Source: Sporomusa termitida
Lineage (GTDB): Bacteria > Bacillota > Negativicutes > Sporomusales > Sporomusaceae
DNA length: 64,000 bases
Direction: 5' to 3'
Assembly: GCF_007641255.1 (NCBI RefSeq)
Contig: NZ_CP036259.1
Coordinates: forward strand, 372,001-436,000
Both the position numbers and the translations under genes were made by a program. Position 1 is the stretch's first letter; every line of letters begins with the position of its first letter. Below the pieces are notes generated by a model. The model did no database searches and was not told the origin of the DNA. It worked only from the letters and a program-made list of their open reading frames with translations. This document shows positions 41,362-49,197 of the stretch, one piece after another.

Positions 41362-42780
41362 ATGAAAAAGCTGCAAACCGCGGGCTTTATTTTACTGTTC
41401 CTGGTAACCTTATACCTTTTGGCAAGCCATATTTTTGATAATGCTGCTTCCGGGCCGGCGTTATCATCCAGGCAGACCGGGACACAAACCGGTGCTTTTG
41501 TACAAGTGGCCGACATTTCGCTGGGAAAAGTAGAAGTACATAATTTTCAGAGGATGGGTTTCACGAAAGGGTTTATCAAGTTTTCACCAGATAGCCGGAA
41601 TTTGGCCATTGGCACTGAGAACGGTGAACTGATGCTGCTCAATCTCAAGGGACAGGTACTGTGGCGCAAAAATATGGGATTAGGTAAGTTATCGGCCTTG
41701 GAATTCTCGCCGGACAACCGGTATTTGTATATTGGCGAAACCAGTCAACAGGGATACCTGCTGTGCATAAACCGGGAGGATGGCCGGGAAATCTGGCGGC
41801 AGTCCAGTGTCGGCGAACTGGGGGTCAATATTCAGGATAAAACCTATCCTGGTATTATCGCTGTCAGGAGTGATGCGAACGGGATGGTGTACGCAGTCGG
41901 GCAGCGTTATATCCGTTATGCCGACGGGCGAAATGAGTACCGGGGCCGCATTTATAAATTTAATGCCGCAGGGGTGCGGCAGGCAATTTTTCCGGTTGAC
42001 CACAATCTGGACGCCTGGGTCAGCTGGGTAAGCGTCGATGCCGGCGGCAGCAGGGCAGCCTTTGGTACGGCAAATTGGGACGAGGGCTCAACTAACCGCT
42101 ATACAGACAGCATGTACTGCCTGGACGGGGCATTGCGGCAAATTCTGTGGAGTACAGAGATTCCCCCGGCTCCGCCCTATCAGAACACAACCATGCGCAG
42201 CAGCCCGGAGTTTGCGCCCAGCGGCAGGCATGTTGCCGGTGTGGCCAGCGATGGCCGGTGTTTTTTGTATGACGGCCAAGGCCATGAATTGTGGTTCCGA
42301 ACCATCAGCCAGCCGCAGAAAGTAGGCGGGGTGTATATAAATGCTGTCGGTAATTATGTGCATCTTACCGAAGAGCATGCTGCGTTTACAACAGGCAATA
42401 CCTACAACCGGGCTAACTGGCAGCTGCCGACACCGGTAGAACATCCAGGCTCTAACAGTGTATTTGTTTTCGATCTGTCAGGCAAGCTTGTCAGTCGTTA
42501 TAAACTGGGCGGCATGGTCGAGCAAATCAGTGGCACAGAACAGACAATGGCCATTGCTATCGGCCGTAATGTCCGGTCCCGGGATGTCGGGGTGCATGGT
42601 TTGTATCTTTTATCCCTGCCTGACGCCCGGCTGCTTGATTATGCTGCTACTACCGGCCCTTGCGTAGGGTCGGCCATCAGTCCGGACGGACGTTATGCTG
42701 CGGGGGTGGAAGCCCCATTGCAGTTAGATGATGGTCAGGTCATAGGTGCATATCGTTTGTTATTGTTGCAAAGAAATTAG
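41362..42780 (+). CDS. Membrane-anchored or exported WD40/PQQ-type beta-propeller protein
   Basis: A 472-residue protein beginning with a hydrophobic span (AGFILLFLVTLYLLASHIF) without a clear cleavage site, then repeats of beta-propeller type: IKFSPDSRNLAIGTENGELMLLN, ALEFSPDNRYLYIGE, PEFAPSGRHVAGVASDGRCFLYD and AISPDGRYAAGVE. At least six blades can be outlined. Such proteins bind ligands or act as assembly scaffolds; no catalytic motif is seen. It starts eight bases after EcfT, so it belongs to the operon. A role in presenting the transported compound at the outer face of the inner membrane is a guess. Confidence 0.8.
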   Translation: MKKLQTAGFILLFLVTLYLLASHIFDNAASGPALSSRQTGTQTGAFVQVADISLGKVEVHNFQRMGFTKGFIKFSPDSRNLAIGTENGELMLLNLKGQVLWRKNMGLGKLSALEFSPDNRYLYIGETSQQGYLLCINREDGREIWRQSSVGELGVNIQDKTYPGIIAVRSDANGMVYAVGQRYIRYADGRNEYRGRIYKFNAAGVRQAIFPVDHNLDAWVSWVSVDAGGSRAAFGTANWDEGSTNRYTDSMYCLDGALRQILWSTEIPPAPPYQNTTMRSSPEFAPSGRHVAGVASDGRCFLYDGQGHELWFRTISQPQKVGGVYINAVGNYVHLTEEHAAFTTGNTYNRANWQLPTPVEHPGSNSVFVFDLSGKLVSRYKLGGMVEQISGTEQTMAIAIGRNVRSRDVGVHGLYLLSLPDARLLDYAATTGPCVGSAISPDGRYAAGVEAPLQLDDGQVIGAYRLLLLQRN

Positions 42781-42843
42781 TTGCACCTGGCCCGGAGCTG
42801 GTACGACAGGGCGCTAATAAGGCTAAATAAGGGAGGGCTTGAT

Positions 42844-43521
42844 ATGACGATCGCCTTGGTAGATGTAAGGAAAGCATATAACATTGGTGGCAGTGAGGTA
42901 TTTGCCCTGGCCGGGGTTAACCTGACCATCCCAACCGGGGAATTTACCGCGATTATGGGACCTGAGGGTTCGGGTAAATCAACACTTATGAATATCTTAG
43001 GCTGCCGGGACCGGCCGACCATTGGCTCCTATACCCTGGACGGCCAGGAAATCACAGCCCTGAACGATGTTGCATTAGCTGCCACCCGGAACCAGAAAAT
43101 TGGTTTTGTGTATCAGCACTTTAACCTGTTGCCGCGCATGTCGGCTTTACAGAACACTACGCTGCCATTGATCTACGCCGGCGTTGATAAACAAGAACGC
43201 TACGAGCGGGCCGAACAGGCGCTGCTGACGGTAGGACTGGGTAAAAATATGCGGCAGCGCCCACATGAAATGACCGGCGGTCAACGACAGCGCGTGGCCA
43301 TTGCTCAGGCACTTGTTAATAATCCGTCCATTATTCTGGCTGATGAACCGACCGGCAATCTGGATACTAAAGCAGGTAATGAAATTATTGATGTTTTTAG
43401 CCGTCTTAATCAGCAGGGCCACACCGTTGTCATCGTCACCAATGCCGCTGAGATTGCCCGGCGCACAGGCCGTGTTATTCATGTGTGCAATGGGCGTATT
43501 TTAGGGGAGGAGAGCGTGTGA
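42844..43521 (+). CDS. ABC transporter ATPase (MacB/LolD-like)
   Basis: A 225-residue ATPase. Walker A GPEGSGKST near 39-47, Q-loop FVYQHFNLLPRMSALQNTTLPL, signature MTGGQRQRVAIAQALV near 138-150, Walker B IILADEPTGNLD. GGGAGGGC precedes the ATG; the longer in-frame start at 42781 lacks an RBS. Proteins of this subgroup normally work with FtsX-like permeases, none of which is nearby, so the ABC-2 permease at 36407 in the same operon is the likely partner. Last gene before a strong terminator, closing the operon begun at 32928. Confidence 0.92.
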   Translation: MTIALVDVRKAYNIGGSEVFALAGVNLTIPTGEFTAIMGPEGSGKSTLMNILGCRDRPTIGSYTLDGQEITALNDVALAATRNQKIGFVYQHFNLLPRMSALQNTTLPLIYAGVDKQERYERAEQALLTVGLGKNMRQRPHEMTGGQRQRVAIAQALVNNPSIILADEPTGNLDTKAGNEIIDVFSRLNQQGHTVVIVTNAAEIARRTGRVIHVCNGRILGEESV

Positions 43522-43523
43522 AG

Positions 43524-43590
43524 CCCCGTAAATCCAGCCATTTCCGGGGAAAAACGCCGGGCGTGGCTGGATTTACGGGATTGTTTACAA
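43524..43590 (+). terminator. Terminator of the nitrogenase-like/ECF operon
   Basis: A long stem with arms CCCGTAAATCCAGCCA and TGGCTGGATTTACGGG (16 bp) and an inner GCC/GGC loop, followed by ATTGTTT. It lies immediately after the last stop codon. Confidence 0.8.
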
Positions 43591-43625
43591 TTTAAAATAA
43601 ATAATAAATTAAGCACTGGGAGATA

Positions 43626-43766
43626 TTGACTAAAAGGTAGTTTAGCGTTATATTAATGATAAAGATTATCATTTTCACTAATAAGATTTATATGTGGAGG
43701 TGAGCAGCAGCTAAACTAAAAGCTTTGGCTGATATTTTTTTGACAAGTGATGAGAATCTATTTCAA
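43626..43766 (+). promoter_or_regulatory. Flavodoxin promoter with Fur-box-like operators
   Basis: TTGACT (43626-43631) and TATATT (43649-43654) have 17-bp spacing. Overlapping the start region is TGATAAAGATTATCA (core of 43654-43675), close to the Fur consensus GATAATGATAATCATTATC. A second weaker match, TGATGAGAATCTATTTC, lies at 43749-43765. Iron-dependent repression by Fur is inferred, as is usual for flavodoxins that replace ferredoxin under iron limitation. Confidence 0.65.
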
Positions 43767-43783
43767 TTATGGAGGGATTAAGC

Positions 43784-44227
43784 ATGAAAAAGCTAGCTGT
43801 TATTTATTGGAGTGGTACAGGGAATACTGAGCAAATGGCTGTGGCCGTAGCGGACGGTGCTAAAAGCAATGCCGGGGTTAGTGTTGAATTAATTGCTGTC
43901 AATAATGCGAATAAAAATAGTGTTATTGAAGCCGATGCCGTTGCTTTAGGCTGCCCGTCCATGGGGGATGAGGTGCTGGAAGAGACTGAAATGGAGCCAT
44001 TTGTAACAACCTTACAGGCCGCTGAGTTAACCGGCAAGCCGCTGGCTTTATTTGGTTCCTACGGCTGGGGCGACGGACAGTGGATGCGGGATTGGGAAGA
44101 AAGAATGAAGGGTCTTGGGGCGCAGTTGGTCGCAGACGGCTTGATTGTTCAGGAAAGTCCTGATGAACAGGGGCTTGGCCAGTGCAAAGAGCTGGGGGCA
44201 AAATTAGCCCAGGCGGCAGTAAAATAA
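43784..44227 (+). CDS. Flavodoxin
   Basis: A 147-residue short-chain flavodoxin. The FMN-phosphate loop SGTGNTEQMA lies at residues 10-19, and the flavin-flanking loops appear as GCPSMGDEVLE (near 60) and FGSYGWGDGQWMRDWEE (near 90), both with an aromatic residue available for the isoalloxazine ring. GGAGGG precedes the ATG. Cytoplasmic one-electron carrier. It could supply the nitrogenase-like reductase upstream or reduce cob(II)alamin for the adenosyltransferase downstream. It has its own promoter with Fur-like boxes and is not under a riboswitch. Confidence 0.93.
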   Translation: MKKLAVIYWSGTGNTEQMAVAVADGAKSNAGVSVELIAVNNANKNSVIEADAVALGCPSMGDEVLEETEMEPFVTTLQAAELTGKPLALFGSYGWGDGQWMRDWEERMKGLGAQLVADGLIVQESPDEQGLGQCKELGAKLAQAAVK

Positions 44228-44245
44228 TAATCTGACAGATAGTTA

Positions 44246-44274
44246 TTGACAGATTTTTGGCTACATGCTACATT
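44246..44274 (+). promoter_or_regulatory. Promoter of riboswitch 11
   Basis: TTGACA (44246-44251), 17 bp, TACATT (44269-44274). Confidence 0.6.
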
Positions 44275-44319
44275 TAATTTAAAGTTAGAGCAGATACATA
44301 TAACAATTTAATATTTGAG

Positions 44320-44516
44320 ACAGGTGCCCGCAAGGGCTTAATAGGGAAGAACGGTGTAAAACCGGCGCGGTCCCGCCACTGTAATGGGGAGTAGACCCAA
44401 GATATACCACTGAGACTAAGTCTTGGGAAGGTTTGGGCGAGCGATGATCCAGAGCCAGGAGAACTGCCTGTCTGACAGTCACCGTTTTACCCACGTGCGA
44501 TGGGCAGGGGATTACT
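44320..44516 (+). promoter_or_regulatory. Cobalamin riboswitch 11
   Basis: Complete aptamer: AGGTGCCCGCAAGGGCTTAA, GCGCGGTCCCGCCACTGTAATGGGGAG, AGAGCCAGGAGAACTGCC and ACCCACGTGCGATGGGCAGG. It is followed by two terminators, and the next gene has its own promoter, so direct control of that gene is not certain. Confidence 0.95.
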
Positions 44517-44557
44517 ATGAGAATCACTTAGTAAGACAAATTGCTTTTTTTCAGTTC

Positions 44558-44594
44558 GACCCTCCCGCATTTTTCAAGGGAGGGTTTCTTTATT
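44558..44594 (+). terminator. Rho-independent terminator of riboswitch 11
   Basis: ACCCTCCC..GGGAGGGT stem followed by TTCTTTATT. Confidence 0.87.
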
Positions 44595-44725
44595 ACGCTC
44601 AAAGATGAATCGTCCGACTATTTACTTAAGACTGATTTGATTGAGTGGCCGGTTGCTCTATACATATGCCGTGAGTCTTGTCTGAACTGTACGGTAAAAT
44701 GTTTGTTACCGGTGTAGTGTCCCAG

Positions 44726-44764
44726 GACAAAACTCCTGAGCCAGGCTCAGGAGTTTTGTTTTCC
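44726..44764 (+). terminator. Second terminator before the HD-GYP gene
   Basis: AAAACTCCTGAGCC and GGCTCAGGAGTTTT form a 14-bp stem followed by GTTTT; the A-rich flank could allow function in both directions. The ACTCCTG arm resembles hairpin A after riboswitches 3, 5 and 8. Confidence 0.82.
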
Positions 44765-44819
44765 GGATGGCAAGCTTGACCTTCCGGATACGGGCCTGCT
44801 GTGTTTACTGCCGTGGGGT

Positions 44820-44849
44820 TTGATCGCATCAGGGTGAGCGGGTTATACT
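44820..44849 (+). promoter_or_regulatory. Possible promoter of the HD-GYP gene
   Basis: TTGATC (44820-44825), 18 bp, TATACT (44844-44849), starting after the second terminator and 34 bp before the start codon. Confidence 0.5.
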
Positions 44850-44882
44850 AATAAAATATAACATAGGGACGGTGCAAATAAA

Positions 44883-45458
44883 ATGCAAAAAGTCGCTAGC
44901 TTACTGTCGCTTCTTGGAAAACATGATCCCAGTACCCTTAGTCATTGCCAGAGTGTTGCCATGCAAATGTTTGAATGGGCAGCCTGTATGGATTTTTCTG
45001 AGCGGGAAATGCAAAAATCCCTGACCTGCGGCATGGTGCATGATATCGGGAAGCTATGCTTATCCAGTACAATCCTGAACAAAGCTGAACCATTATCAGA
45101 GCATGAAGAAACGATGGTTAAATTCCATCCTCTCTATGGTGAAGCAATCCTGAATGCCATGGGGTTAGCGGAAATCAGCCGGGTTATTCGCTATCACCGT
45201 GACCGCTATGATGGCTGTGGATCACCGGACGGTCTTAAAGAAGCCGAACTTCCCTTTTTAAGCCGAATGCTTGCTGTTTGTGATGCCTTTGACGAAATGA
45301 CAAACAGACGGCAGGAAACTAGCCGGAATTTAAATACTCAGCAGGCTTTGCAGGCAATAAAACGCTGTGCCGGTACCCGGTTTGATCCTTGGTTGTGTCA
45401 GCAATTTAACAGTTATATGGAAAGAATAGAAGCAACAAGGGATGAGTATCTTAGCTGA
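44883..45458 (+). CDS. HD-GYP-type phosphohydrolase domain protein
   Basis: A 191-residue single-domain protein with the HD-GYP layout: metal-binding H53-D54 in VHDIGKLCL, HPLYGE near 82-87, H105 in YHRDRYDGCGSPDG, and CDAFDEMTNRR near 133-143. The second His of the family HHE motif is Arg, and the GYP triplet is GSP, so cyclic-di-GMP hydrolysis may be altered or weak. No sensor domain is attached. The gene lies between riboswitch 11 and the adenosyltransferase; a functional link with B12 is possible but not shown. Weak RBS before ATG 44883. Confidence 0.82.
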   Translation: MQKVASLLSLLGKHDPSTLSHCQSVAMQMFEWAACMDFSEREMQKSLTCGMVHDIGKLCLSSTILNKAEPLSEHEETMVKFHPLYGEAILNAMGLAEISRVIRYHRDRYDGCGSPDGLKEAELPFLSRMLAVCDAFDEMTNRRQETSRNLNTQQALQAIKRCAGTRFDPWLCQQFNSYMERIEATRDEYLS

Positions 45459-45561
45459 AGCATTGTTACCGTAAGCCAGAGCAGCAGGAGAATAGGTTGC
45501 TGGCGGGAAATATAAGTGAAAGCTATGATAAGGAAATGACATACACGAAGGGGCGGAGAGT

Positions 45562-46095
45562 ATGAAAGAGCGCCACGGATTAATTATTGTAAACACCGGC
45601 AATGGTAAAGGAAAAACAACAGCGGCGTTAGGGCTGGGAATGCGGGCCTGGGGGCAGGGTTTTAAAGTACTTGTCTTACAATTTATTAAAGGCAATTGGA
45701 AATACGGCGAATTACAGGCTGCGGCGAGGATGGGGGAAGATTTTGTCATTCGTCAGTTAGGTGAGGGGTTTGTACGGCATGCTAAAGACGATGCGTTGGC
45801 CGATCATAAAGATGCGGCTGCAGACGCACTCCTTGACGCCAGGGAAGAAATGTTCGCCGGCAAGTGGGATATGATTATTCTGGATGAAATTAACTATGCT
45901 ATTAAATACGGCCTGGTTCCGATAGCGGAAGTATTAGCACTGCTGGCAGCAAAACCCCAGCCGCTGCACCTTGTGCTCACCGGCCGGGATGCTCTGCCGG
46001 AAATTATTGATAAGGCTGATTTAGTTACAGAAATGAAAGAAATTAAGCATCCTTATAAAAAGGGAATACTTGCCCAAAAGGGGATAGAATTTTAG
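45562..46095 (+). CDS. btuR: Cob(I)yrinic acid a,c-diamide adenosyltransferase (BtuR/CobO/CobA type)
   Basis: A 177-residue enzyme that transfers the adenosyl group of ATP to cob(I)alamin or cobinamide. The P-loop NGKGKTTAALG at about residues 14-24 is the inverted-type nucleotide site of this family; FIKGNWKYGEL and IILDEINYAI follow in the expected places. The N terminus is short, as in many Firmicutes. Preceded by GGGGCGGAGAG. It converges with the minus-strand ABC gene, overlapping by four bases at the stops. It would activate corrinoids imported by the transport systems in this island. Confidence 0.95.
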   Translation: MKERHGLIIVNTGNGKGKTTAALGLGMRAWGQGFKVLVLQFIKGNWKYGELQAAARMGEDFVIRQLGEGFVRHAKDDALADHKDAAADALLDAREEMFAGKWDMIILDEINYAIKYGLVPIAEVLALLAAKPQPLHLVLTGRDALPEIIDKADLVTEMKEIKHPYKKGILAQKGIEF

Positions 46096-47855
46096 CTGTA
46101 GTTAGCGAACCACGTCCCGGTACCTGCTGCTGATAGTTGGTCAGAACAATGCCATAAGCCGGTTTCTTCTAAATGTAATATCCACCGGTGATAGGCTTTC
46201 AGGGTGCCCCGGTGGCCGATACTGATGAAAGCTGTTTGCGGTAGTTTTTCTTTGAGAGTCCGATACATAGCCTGCTCCATTCTGGTATCAATACAGGAGG
46301 TTGTTTCATCGAGAAACAGCCATTCAGGCTGATGCAGTATGGCCCGGGCAATGGAAAGCCGCTGAAGCTCACCCATGGAAAGTAGTCTTGACCAGTCTGC
46401 TTCCCGGTCCAGGTGTTGCTGCAGTGAGCATAAACCACAAATTGTCAGCAGTTCCTTGAGTGTCAGGTTAGGTACATTTGTCAGGCTGTGCGGGTATAAA
46501 ATAGCTTTGCGGAGTGAACCAATAGGTAAGTAGGGTTTTTGGGGCAGAAACAGCATTTTTTCTGCTGGCGGTAAAGTGATTTTCCCAGCAAAAAACGGCC
46601 ATATGCCTGACAATGTCTTTAGTAATGTGGTTTTCCCACAGCCGGAAGGGCCGGTAATAAGAATGCTTTCTCCCGGTTTTAGCTCCAGTGTCAAATTGTT
46701 TATTAAAATCTGACCTGCGGGCGATAATACTGTAAGGTTTTTCATCGCAACAGTTTTATACTTGTTTGATGTAAAGACTGCCGGTCGTGGTTTGGTTTCC
46801 CTATGACTGGCAGCCAGCTGGGTGTAGAATTCTCTTAAGCGGTCCGTGACTGCCTGCCACTGCGCTATTTTACCAAAGCTGTCGATCAGGTACGAAAGGG
46901 CAGAGTGCACATACCAGTATGCGCCTGATATCTCAAATAATTGGCCAAGCAGTAATTCGCCATTGAAATACCGGGGCGAGGCAATCAGGAAGGCAAAAAC
47001 GATGGATAACTGGGAATAAATTGATGATATCCAGGTAATTGTTCTGGTCGTTTTAATTATAGACAGATAAGTAGCAACAATCCGGGCCAGGTGCTGCATT
47101 AAATTAACTTTTTCCTGCTGATCCCCTTTATAGAGGGCAACACATTCACCATATTCCTGCAGACGGATTAGGCAATAGCGGAAATCAGCCTCATTGCTTT
47201 GCTGAACATTACTTTGCCTCATCAGCGGGTGGCCTGCCTGCACGGTGATCCATGTCCCGCACGCAGAATAAATTAAGGCTGCTAAAACCAGATAACCGGG
47301 AAGAATAAATTCAGTGCCGGCCAGGGAAACGGTGATCTCACCGGACAAATGCCACAATACAGCGGCGAATACTGTGAGCGATATAATCTGACGCAAAAAG
47401 CCTGTTGCCAGTTCTAAGGAGTGAGTGACAAACAAATTAATATCTTCGCCAATTCGCTGATCCGGGTTGTCAACAGGATCAGGGTGTACACTCATACGAA
47501 AATAGGTTTGGTTATGCAGCCACAAGCTAATATATTTATCTGTTATCCACTGACGCCAGCGTATCTGCAGCATCATTTTAAAATGCGTCTGGCTGCCTGA
47601 AGCTGCAACCAATACCAGCGACAGAATAATAAATTGTGTTAAAGAGGTTGTAAAGCCGGGATAACTGAGTTGTTGCAAGTTTGTATAAAAGCCTACCTGC
47701 CAGCTGTTAAGCTGCATAGTTAATAAAACGATCAGCCCGGTACAAATAATAAGTGCACAGGTTAGAGCCCAAGCCTGTAAGCTTGCTGATGACCACCAAT
47801 AGGACAACAATACTCTTATTAAATTGCCATTGGTTTTGGCGGCAGAGTTGATCAT
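46092..47855 (-). CDS. ABC transporter with fused membrane and ATPase domains (YddA/BacA, ABCD-type)
   Basis: A 587-residue protein. The membrane half (about 1-330) has six spans and the ABC_membrane_2 look of SbmA/BacA-related proteins: LNSWQVGFYTNLQQLSYPGF, RWRQWITDKYISLWLHNQTYF, and DNPDQRIGEDINLFV. The C-terminal ATPase has Walker A GPSGCGKTT, signature SMGELQRLSIARAIL and Walker B WLFLDETTSCID. The start at 47855 is set by GGAGGA on the minus strand. Relatives include Rv1819c of Mycobacterium tuberculosis, reported to import vitamin B12, and peptide transporters such as BacA/BclA. Its position between btuR and btuF makes a corrinoid role attractive; sequence alone does not prove it. Confidence 0.9.
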   Translation of the reverse strand: MINSAAKTNGNLIRVLLSYWWSSASLQAWALTCALIICTGLIVLLTMQLNSWQVGFYTNLQQLSYPGFTTSLTQFIILSLVLVAASGSQTHFKMMLQIRWRQWITDKYISLWLHNQTYFRMSVHPDPVDNPDQRIGEDINLFVTHSLELATGFLRQIISLTVFAAVLWHLSGEITVSLAGTEFILPGYLVLAALIYSACGTWITVQAGHPLMRQSNVQQSNEADFRYCLIRLQEYGECVALYKGDQQEKVNLMQHLARIVATYLSIIKTTRTITWISSIYSQLSIVFAFLIASPRYFNGELLLGQLFEISGAYWYVHSALSYLIDSFGKIAQWQAVTDRLREFYTQLAASHRETKPRPAVFTSNKYKTVAMKNLTVLSPAGQILINNLTLELKPGESILITGPSGCGKTTLLKTLSGIWPFFAGKITLPPAEKMLFLPQKPYLPIGSLRKAILYPHSLTNVPNLTLKELLTICGLCSLQQHLDREADWSRLLSMGELQRLSIARAILHQPEWLFLDETTSCIDTRMEQAMYRTLKEKLPQTAFISIGHRGTLKAYHRWILHLEETGLWHCSDQLSAAGTGTWFANYS

Positions 47856-48001
47856 AGTTTTCCTCCTCCCAGGGCAGGACAAATGACCTCGCAAAAAGCA
47901 GGTATGGCATTTATATGCCCCTGTGGGTATAGATATGTAAGCAAATGCAGGAAGAATTGCAATACTATATTATGATGCAGCTAAATTTTAGGAGGTGCGA
48001 G

Positions 48002-48961
48002 ATGAAGCGTCGGGCAGCTACCGGCCTATTGATAGCAATTCTAAGTTATATTTTTTTGCTTACTACCGGCTGTGGCAACAGTCCCAGGGAGCAGACCCCA
48101 CCGCCGCTTGGGGGCTACAGCGTGACAGATAGTCACGGGTATGTTGCCAAACTGGCCCATAAACCGCAGCGGCTAGTGTCTTTAACCATTGGTACAGATG
48201 AAATGCTGACAGGACTTGTGCCAGCTGAGCGGATTGCAGCCCTGACATATTTAGCGGATGACAGCAGTATTTCCAATATTTCCGAAACTGCTAAGCAGGT
48301 TCCAGGCAAGATACGCGCTAATGCCGAAAGTGTGGTGGCCATGTCGCCTGATTTGGTTATCACGGCCGATTGGCAGGCTATTGAGCTTATTCAAAGCATA
48401 AGAGATGTTGGCATTGCTGTATATGTATATAAAACACCGAATAATATTGCCGAAGTTAAGCAGGTAATCAGTGAACTTGCCCATGTTGTCGGTGAGGAAG
48501 CGGCAGGAGCCAGAATTATAGCCGATATGGAGGCCGAGCTTCTGGCGACCGGCAGGATAATCGAGCAGGTGCCGCCTGATAAGCGGCAGGTTGTTGTTAA
48601 CTATTCCTTAATGGGCGGTATGGGGGGGAAAGGCAGTATGTTTGAGGATCTGTGCCGGTATGCCGGTGTCATCGATGGTGCGGCCAGTGTAGGGCTTAAC
48701 AAAGACGGTCTGCTAGCCAAAGAACAGATTATTAAAATAAACCCGGACATTCTTCTGACCCCGGACTGGGATTACACCGGTAAAACAGATTTTAAGCAGT
48801 TTGCCACTGATTTAGAGAATGATCTGGCATTACGGCAGATAAAAGCTATCGCCAACAAGAAGCTTGTTCAGATTCCTGACCGCTATGTATATTCTACATC
48901 GCAATACATAGTTTACGGGGTTTCCAGGATGGCTAAGGCCGCCTATCCGCAATACTTCTGA
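48002..48961 (+). CDS. btuF: Corrinoid-binding periplasmic lipoprotein (BtuF-like, PF01497 family)
   Basis: A 319-residue substrate-binding protein. The lipobox LLTTGC gives a lipidated Cys24, anchoring it to a membrane face. The two-lobed fold is recognised from RLVSLTIGTDEMLTGL, the first-lobe start, AALTYLADD, SPDLVITADWQ, and the long helix IAEVKQVISELAHVVGEEAAGARI. GGAGGTG at 47991-47997 selects ATG 48002. It delivers ligand to a BtuCD complex such as that at 14638-16933, which has no binding protein beside it. Siderophore or heme binding proteins share the fold; corrinoid is favoured by context. Confidence 0.85.
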   Translation: MKRRAATGLLIAILSYIFLLTTGCGNSPREQTPPPLGGYSVTDSHGYVAKLAHKPQRLVSLTIGTDEMLTGLVPAERIAALTYLADDSSISNISETAKQVPGKIRANAESVVAMSPDLVITADWQAIELIQSIRDVGIAVYVYKTPNNIAEVKQVISELAHVVGEEAAGARIIADMEAELLATGRIIEQVPPDKRQVVVNYSLMGGMGGKGSMFEDLCRYAGVIDGAASVGLNKDGLLAKEQIIKINPDILLTPDWDYTGKTDFKQFATDLENDLALRQIKAIANKKLVQIPDRYVYSTSQYIVYGVSRMAKAAYPQYF

Positions 48962-49005
48962 CTGAACAGTATAAGTGCAGCAGATGAAAAAGTTTGGGCA
49001 GATGG

Positions 49006-49034
49006 TTGACAATATTATTATTGCTGGCTATTAT
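49006..49034 (+). promoter_or_regulatory. rRNA operon promoter P1
   Basis: TTGACA (49006-49011), 17 bp, TATTAT (49029-49034), then TATAAAAGTCGC; the last part recurs after P2. Confidence 0.75.
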
Positions 49035-49100
49035 ATAAAAGTCGCTTGTCGATAACAGGTAGTAAATGTTGTAAATAGTAATAAATACTTTAAAAACATA

Positions 49101-49129
49101 TTGACAATGCTAAAATCAATATGTTAATA
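49101..49129 (+). promoter_or_regulatory. rRNA operon promoter P2
   Basis: TTGACA (49101-49106), 17 bp, TTAATA (49124-49129), followed by TGTAAAAGTCGTC. Confidence 0.7.
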
Positions 49130-49154
49130 TGTAAAAGTCGTCACAAAGCGACAA

Positions 49155-49192
49155 TGTACCAAATGATACCAGGTTAATGTATCATTCCGGTA
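49155..49192 (+). other. Hairpin in the rRNA leader
   Basis: GTACC.AATGATAC and GTATCATT..GGTAC can form a stem of 13 or more pairs at the start of the leader transcript, just before the tandem repeats. Confidence 0.6.
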
Positions 49193-49197
49193 CGTCC

